Positions 57,902 to 64,000 of a stretch of 64,000 nt of DNA are shown in pieces (within the stretch, counting starts at the first letter, position 1; each line of letters starts with the position of its first letter). The notes beneath the pieces are model-generated. The model was given only the letters and a program-made list of their open reading frames with translations. It did no database searches and was not told the DNA's origin. This DNA comes from Crocodylus rhombifer (Eukaryota > Chordata > Crocodylia > Crocodylidae). The translations under genes were made by a program, and so were the position numbers. Location: assembly GCA_038503035.1 (NCBI GenBank), contig JAVSML010024265.1, positions 434,512-498,511 on the forward strand. The letters are read 5' to 3'.

Positions 57902-58750
57902 ATTATCTTTAAATAGAGATGAATTTCAGTCTATAATGCCAGGTATAATGTCTTCAGTATATGGAGGTATCAGGGAGCCGGTCTGTGTGTCACACTTGCG
58001 TGCTGCATGTATTCTCTTTATAATTGCTGGATCAAATTCCCATGAACCCCTCAGACCTTTGTGGTGCTTGAAATCTGAGACCAGATCCACAGATTAATTT
58101 TATGGCTAAAGCATAGCAGTGTCACTAATGGCATCAATCTGTATATGTTATTATTCATTCAGTTGAGAACGTATTCTTGGCTCGTAATTCAAAGGTTACT
58201 TCTTACCTATCACCATGTCCAAGTGATGCTGTCTGATAATGTTGAAACAGCACCATTTAGCTTTAGGGTCCTAAATGTTTCAACATCTCCATGAGGCAGC
58301 ACCCTGACAACACAAGTAAACCCAGCTAACCTTATAAATATATCATGCATGATGTTTGTTTTGGAGCAAACTTGTTGCCCTGTATTCTAAGCCTCAAGGG
58401 TGCCATGCCATTCTCTTTATTCATCAAGAATATGCCCAAATCCCACTGTTGGTGGATTTGCACTATATCCACATGTTTTTTTGTCCCTGAAGGAAAATGC
58501 AAACTGCAGCGTCCAGAAACAAATACAAGCACTGCTGGCCAAGCAGCTTCTTAAGACACTTGGTGACAGTGTTGTCAATGACTGTATATTCTTCTGAGCT
58601 TTGATGGAGATGGTGCCTCAGTCCATGCAAAATTTGCCCTTAATTTTTTAAACTTGGGACAGATCAGTTCAGCCATAGGGCTTTAAGGCACAGAAATGTT
58701 ATTCATCCTATTAGAATAATGTTGGGTGATACACAATTTAATCATTATGC
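57902..58750. other. No recognisable feature
   Basis: AT-rich, stop-dense. Confidence 0.5.
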
Positions 58751-58833
58751 ACTAGATTCTGGTATCAGTCACTCTGGTATAAATCCAGAATTGTTCTAGG
58801 CTTATAATGACTGAACTGAGACCAGAATCTAGT
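58751..58833. mobile_element. 83-bp palindromic MITE
   Basis: ACTAGATTCTGGTATCAGT at the left is the near-perfect inverse of ACTGAGACCAGAATCTAGT at the right. The centre carries TCTGGTATAAATCCAGA, itself palindromic. This matches a very common short palindromic repeat of sauropsid genomes (…TTACACCGGTGTAA… centre). Confidence 0.75.
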
Positions 58834-59721
58834 TTCCTTTTCATAACTATCTCCTTTCTAAGATCAACACAGCTGGTTTGAAAGCAACTGATTTTTAATA
58901 GCCTTTTTATCCATTTACCCACAACTACTTATTTCCAGGTTGACACTTATGACACAAACAGTTGGTAAAGTCTCTTCCAAAGAGCACAGTGCTACACAGA
59001 TTGTATGTTTTGATAACCAGACCAATAGCCAAGGTAGGCTGCAATTTAGGATATATCACTCTTTATATCTCACTCTTTATTTCTCTGGCACTGGCTTTAA
59101 AAATAGATTGCAGGATGTTGTTTTCTTTTCATACACGGTGGCAGGTACAAAGCAGCAACATCACCAAAGTTGCTACAAAGTCAAAAGACACAGAAGAACA
59201 TATATCTCTCTGAGAATACTGTCAGGCAAAGGCAAAGATTGTGTAAATATGTCTCCCTGCCTTGCCATTCAAACAGAGAGGACAACACCAGAACCCTTTC
59301 CCAGACTGCCAGTGGGTTTTGTCTTTTGGGGTTTCTTTCTAATTATTGTACAATGCAGTATCTGAACATCATGACAAATCTGAACATCATAACAAATAGC
59401 ACCGAGGAAAACAGGAGTGAGAGAGGAATCCAGTGGCTGGGATAGTTCATATGTTACGCTAGGATGGAAGAACCAGACCATCCATTAAGTAACTCATCTT
59501 TTGGCTCCACTTAAACTCTTCTCATAGAGCAGCCCTCTCAAAATTTGACATCCTCCTTTCTTAGCAGAATGAAGAAGTCTCCACTGCTAGGGACTCCACT
59601 GTGGCTGCAGAGAAGAGGAAAAACATATGCACAACGTATGTCAGATTGGGCATTGGTACATGTTTCTTGCATTTCTATCCATCACAATAGATTCAACTAC
59701 TGTAGGGAAAAAAAATGCTCT
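58834..59721. other. No gene; a small tandem duplication at about 59357-59395
   Basis: TCTGAACATCATGACAAA is followed directly by TCTGAACATCATAACAAA. The 141-codon frame at 58940-59365 has no recognised domain. Confidence 0.5.
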
Positions 59722-59724
59722 TGT

Positions 59725-59915
59725 AGTTCAGACTCCAGAGTGAGATACAGGAGATGCATTTTGATTCCTGGATTTACCACCAATGCATTATGTGGCTGCA
59801 GGTGATTCACTTAATCTCTCTCTATGCTCTGCATCTCCATAGGTATACTGGGGAACATATTACATTTCTAACTGATGGGTATGTGCATTGAAATATGCTA
59901 CATAAATGTTAGATC
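59725..59915 (+). mobile_element. MIR-type SINE
   Basis: It follows MIR in order. GACTCCAGAGTGAGATACAG, then TTTGATTCCTGGATTTACCA corresponds to the tRNA B-box/CCTGGCTCTGCCA region. TGATTCACTTAATCTCTCTC corresponds to CAAGTCACTTAACCTCTCTG. ATGCTACATAAATGTTAGAT matches the 3' end. It is full-length-like but heavily diverged. Confidence 0.75.
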
Positions 59916-59985
59916 AATTACTTCAGTAGAGCTGACCAAGGGATTGAGGGTTGCAGATTCAGACTGTTGGGCTATTGGGTGCATC
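59904..59985 (+). repeat. Second copy of the direct repeat at 56736-56800
   Basis: CATAAATGTTAGATCAATTA, then GAGCTGACCAAGGGATTGAG and GGTTGCAGATTCAGAC. Its start overlaps the 3' end of the MIR, and it runs into GGGTGCATCTCTATTT (59977). Confidence 0.7.
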
Positions 59986-60033
59986 TCTATTTATTAATGT
60001 GCATAAGGTACTCAGTTATTCCAGTTGTATCGA

Positions 60034-60477
60034 TAGGGTGATCATATAGGGCAATATGGGCCAATATGAAATCCAGGAAAATGAAATACAGGACACTTTC
60101 CCTTCCCCCACCATCCCACTTCTCAAGTCAGCAGTGCTGCTGTAAGCAGAGTGAGGTGGGGGAGCGAGGGGGGCAGCACGGTGCAGCTCTGGTATTACTG
60201 TTCACGCAGCTAAGGGAGTCAATGGCCTATTAAAGACCAGTTGTTCTTTACTTCACAGGTATTAGCAATCATCTAACCTTTTTAAATGGACCTTCCTCTA
60301 ATCAAGCTAACCTATTTTAGAGCGATTTTAGTGCCTGCTAGGGCTTCCTGTTTCACAGTTCTTGCTGCTCCACCTCCCCACCCTGCACCCAGGATGCTCA
60401 TTTTAATTTTCACTGGCTAGAATTGGCCTCCAAAATCTGGAACTATCCTAGCCAAACTGGGATGTATGGTCATTCTA
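60034..60477. mobile_element. Non-autonomous hAT-like MITE (TAGGGTGACCATAT family)
   Basis: The left end TAGGGTGATCATATAGGG pairs with the right end GTATGGTCATTCTA, reading TAGAATGACCATAC on the other strand. Right-hand words AGAATTGGCCTCCAAAATCT and TAGCCAAACTGGGATGTATG belong to the same family. Flanking 8-mers TGTATCGA and GGTATAGA match at six of eight. No coding capacity. Confidence 0.75.
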
Positions 60478-60899
60478 GGTATAGACTATATAAGGACCTA
60501 GGCAGATAGTTGGATGACCTCACAAGATCACTGGGATCCAAGGGCACATTAATTTCAATGGGGAGTTTGAAAGAGATTTTTGGTATATGGTTTGAGAAGT
60601 AAATGACGAGCAGAAGACAGTTGCTGCAGGGAGTAAGGACATAATTTTTCCCCATCACTCCCTCTACACTCCACAATTTATAGAACATGTTATTTGCTGG
60701 ATCCTTCAATCTGCTGCCTCAGATATAGTGTGGGGTATTTCTGGAGTTAGGCTTTCAAATTTAGTAAATATGCACAGTGCCCTGCAAAAGAAATAAAAAG
60801 ACATGGTTTGTTCCCTGAATGTACAGCATGGGTTTTGCCATATTGACTATGACCATTTTTCCTTTATTCATTTTTAATATTTTTGCCTTGGTATTTTAG
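60478..60899. other. No recognisable feature
   Basis: AT-rich. It ends in the pyrimidine-rich acceptor of the possible exon at 60900. Confidence 0.5.
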
Positions 60900-60966
60900 T
60901 TACAAGAATAGTTGCCTAAGAAGAAATAAACAAAGAGAAAATGGAGACCATAGAAAGGAACAGACG
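60900..60966 (+). other. Possible small internal exon (weak)
   Basis: A pyrimidine-rich tract ends TTGCCTTGGTATTTTAG at 60899. A 67-base stretch open in one phase (YKNSCLRRNKQRENGDHRKE plus QT) is followed by a good donor, ACG/GTGAGA. The peptide is hydrophilic and not recognised. No partner exons are visible, so this is weak evidence and may be chance. Confidence 0.2.
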
Positions 60967-63900
60967 GTGAGAAAAAAAGAAGTAGCTTTTCATACCTTAT
61001 CGAATTCCCACCTCTTCACATTTTTTTAACCAGCTATGTACTCTGTTTCCCAGGCTAACTATGAAACAGTGTTCTGAAATGTGCAAGACAAATAACAGTG
61101 TCAGTCAAGAACAGCTACTGAAGCTAAGTGGCAACTTACTGTGCACAAAGGTACAGCAATAAAGTAAGTCACATGACAAAGTTCCTCTGTAGACTGATGC
61201 TGCTGTATTTCTTTGCTTTAACAGAAATGCCACCATTCTGTCACTAACTTCACTTGTCTAAGACGAAATACACAACTTTTGTTGCAAAGCAATTTTGCCA
61301 CTTCATTTGGCAAATCCCACTCCCAGATTCTTGCCCTGTGCAAAAATTTCCAGAAAATGCCTGTTTTTAAAACAAAAAAAAGCGGGAAAACTATGAATAT
61401 CAAGCTATCTTTATAGCCTACTTTTATTTAAAAATGGCCACAATTTAACTAAAAAGGGAGCCATTTTGCTTTAAAAATGAATGTACCCAAGCCAAATTTT
61501 TCATGGTAATGGAGCCTATTTTCCTATATAATGTGAAAATACTGAATTTTGTTTTATTTTCATTCTTTTATACATATTTAACACTCTTCCTTATAGCCCT
61601 ATCACAAATACATAACTCTTTCAAGGATCTTTTTCACTCTGAAAATGGTGTTTCCACAGCTGGGCACAGCTTGAGCAGAAGGCCTGCAAGACTTAAAAGA
61701 GTAACTGCTAGATGAAAAGATGTGGTTCAGCTCTGGATAGCGTGTCATCTTCGGTGGTTTGGGAAAATTACATGTCAGGTATTACTTGAGTTACACTAAA
61801 CTTTCCATGTTCACTAGAAGAAACAATGAAATAGCCAACTATGGTGTTGGGTTTTCTGCTGGTTGGTGACTAAATGTTAAGCTACCTACACATACCAGCT
61901 AAAAAATGTTCCATGAAAACCAGCGGACTGTGCAGAGAAGCTTGTATATTCCCTGAAGTATACAAGTATAATGTCTGCTTTGCCTTCATCATTTTTTTAT
62001 TTGTGAGTCAAGGGATTGCTTTAACTCTTTCTTAACTTGAAGATGGATGAGAAGAAATCCACCAAATGTAGAGAGAAATCCAGCAACTTTTCATGACTTT
62101 GTCAGATCAATACAGGTTTCGAACTTCTCCACCCCTAAACTATATCACTGCCCCCACCCCCATAGCAACCACTAAATTATTCCTGATTGAACTCCCTTTG
62201 ACTACAAATCATCTTATTAATAAGAGATGCTTCTCCTAAAATCTAGAACGCAGTACCTCCTGCAGTTCCCATATTACATGTCTAGAACAATATAATTTCT
62301 ATTATGTGCCATGCATAAGGACAGCATACAGCTGCCCTTTATCAGAACTACTGCGACCAGGTTATGGTTTGATTGGTTCAGATGGAGTAAAGCAGGGGCT
62401 GGGAGGAGCCATTTGATTAATAATAAATAGATGCAAAGATTTATTATTAAAATAGAACATCTTAATGATTTACCATAGCAATGAAACCAATAGGCTGGTA
62501 TTCCAATCCGATATCCACAAATTTGTATAATCCTCAGGGTAAAACAATTTAATGTGCTGTCTCTTTTATAGTTACAAAAGGCCTTTCATATGATCAATTA
62601 TACATAAGAGTATAATAAATGTAACTTTCTTCATACTAATCACATCTAACTTAAATTCTCTTGTCGGTCTTTGGAGTGTATGTAGCATTCCCCATAAAGT
62701 TTTTAGTCTCTGCTCTTAGCAAAAGTTAATATACCCAGAACTTCCAGATAAATCATCAGTACAAGGGTTTTCACACTAGTAAAACTGTTCAAACAATATA
62801 GTTTATTAACAAAGTGCTGCCTCCTCCTATTCAAACCCCTTGCTTAACACAACAAACCTGCTGCTTCATATTAACTGGAGTTTAATAGGTTTTTGTCTGA
62901 TTGTTATGATCCTGTTCTCTTGAAAAGGCAGAAAGCCTGGTAGATAGTACTGTATTAGTACCAACACCTGGGATGATACAAACCTGGTTGAATAATAATC
63001 TAACCAACTCTTTTCATCAGTAGAGCTCAGCACTTCAGGAGTGAAACGACACACCCATGTACTCTTCTAACTGATCTCCCGAATCTTATATTCCAGAAAC
63101 TAAATTTGCTATCTTGTTTTGTTTTGTTTTTTTAGGCATCAGAGAATTGGAAAAGCAGCAAGAGTGTACTCCTTTGAAATGGCTCACTTGACAGTTTTGG
63201 CGTGGGATGTACTGCACTCAACATATTCAAAAGAAAAGGGCTGAAGTCTCTAAGTCAGGTATTGGGACTGAGACAGAGTGAGAGAAACCAGGAGAGAGGT
63301 CTCTTTACTCATATGCTAGCTTGATGCTTTGGCATATGCAGTGGTTGTTGGGGTACTCCCATCCAGGCAATCAGAGTTCCATACACCAGGAGGGGAGAGT
63401 GACTGTAGTACCACCCAAGACATCAGTGTCTCTCTCAGAAGCGTTTCCACATCCCACCTGCTCTGGAATCTTTCCTAAGCCATCTTCAGGGCTAGACTGC
63501 CTGCCCTGGTTCAAGCCCTGGAACTATATGGTTTCCCGAGCCCTGCCCCTTTTGGTCAGGGACTTTTCCAACCACCTGCAGGGGTTTCTTATCAGGGCCT
63601 GATGGCTGGTCTGACAGGTACAGCATTCATTGCAGACCAGCTCATTTCTCACACCTCTCTCTGTTTCCTGTTGGACACTGACAGCAAACCAGCAGCCAGC
63701 AGAGAGTTTATCTGAACACAAAGTTTATCAATCCACCAAGAAAACAAAGCCTTTCTCTCATTAGTTCAAGTTCTTCTTAAACAGCTTTACACAAAGTATT
63801 TTAACGAAGAATGGAGGGACATTGCCACCTGCTATGCTGATTAGCTTCAAAAAGCCCTAAGTGGACACTGTTCTGTCTACCTTTGTTCCAGTGAAATTGG

Positions 63901-64000
63901 AGAGAGACACACATAGACACCTTTCAGCCTTAGATATCATTGGGGTGGTGTGACCATGACCAGATGCTGGTTGGAGTCCATGCCACTGGTGTCCATGCTG
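60967..64000. other. ~3 kb without a firm feature
   Basis: AT-rich sequence up to the window edge. An acceptor-like TTTGTTTTTTTAG at 63136 has no matching donor. No repeat termini or coding motif was recognised. Confidence 0.45.

Noticed and set aside
63137..63186. Acceptor-like TTTTTTTAG followed by an open stretch
   Set aside because: There is no GT donor at the end of the open stretch, and the T run alone can mimic an acceptor.
1..64000. CRISPR array, operon, prophage or bacterial defence system
   Set aside because: There are no regularly spaced short repeats with unique spacers, no dense coding, and the repeat content is that of an amniote genome.

Overview
This is a stretch of vertebrate nuclear DNA, not bacterial or viral sequence. 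It is AT-rich and has no long host open reading frame. It is dominated by interspersed repeats: CR1 LINEs of the sauropsid type with tandem ATCTATG-like 3' tails, short hAT-type elements with 8-bp target duplications, a mariner derivative, a 5S-rRNA-derived SINE, MIR-type SINEs and an L2-type reverse-transcriptase fossil. Abundant CR1, many hAT/MITE families and preserved ancient amniote repeats fit a crocodilian best. A turtle is the main alternative. The species call is an inference.

Layout. 1-2.1 kb may hold the last exon and 3' UTR of a plus-strand host gene entering from the left (acceptor at 1276, stop at 1297, AATAAA at 2084 followed by a GT-rich element). 2.1-24 kb is sparse: a CR1 fragment, an MIR, a gap-bearing microsatellite, a 5S SINE, an L2 fossil, and several hAT, MITE and foldback elements. 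24-46 kb is the repeat-dense core. It has GC-rich foldback clusters, a 1-kb CR1, a CR1 inserted in another CR1, and a long-inverted-repeat hAT element (33974-38834) split by a ~4.1-kb CR1 carrying recognisable endonuclease and reverse transcriptase. It also has a 69-bp palindromic minisatellite and two larger hAT elements. 46-64 kb is again mostly unique-looking, with a CpG-retaining CR1 3' end (52.7-53.4 kb), hAT elements, an internally deleted mariner nested in another repeat, and MIR/MITE remnants.

No element looks able to move by itself. The best CR1 has frameshifts and a damaged catalytic box (FADD to FADY), and the mariner keeps only the C-terminal half of its transposase with stops. 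CR1 machinery would have copied the CR1s, and autonomous hAT or mariner relatives elsewhere would have moved the short DNA elements. I found no convincing complete host gene, tRNA, rRNA, CRISPR array or novel multi-gene system. The observations most worth following are the palindromic 69-bp array, the unexplained CpG-rich ~1-kb segment inside the CR1, the nested insertions, and the possible terminal exon at the left edge.
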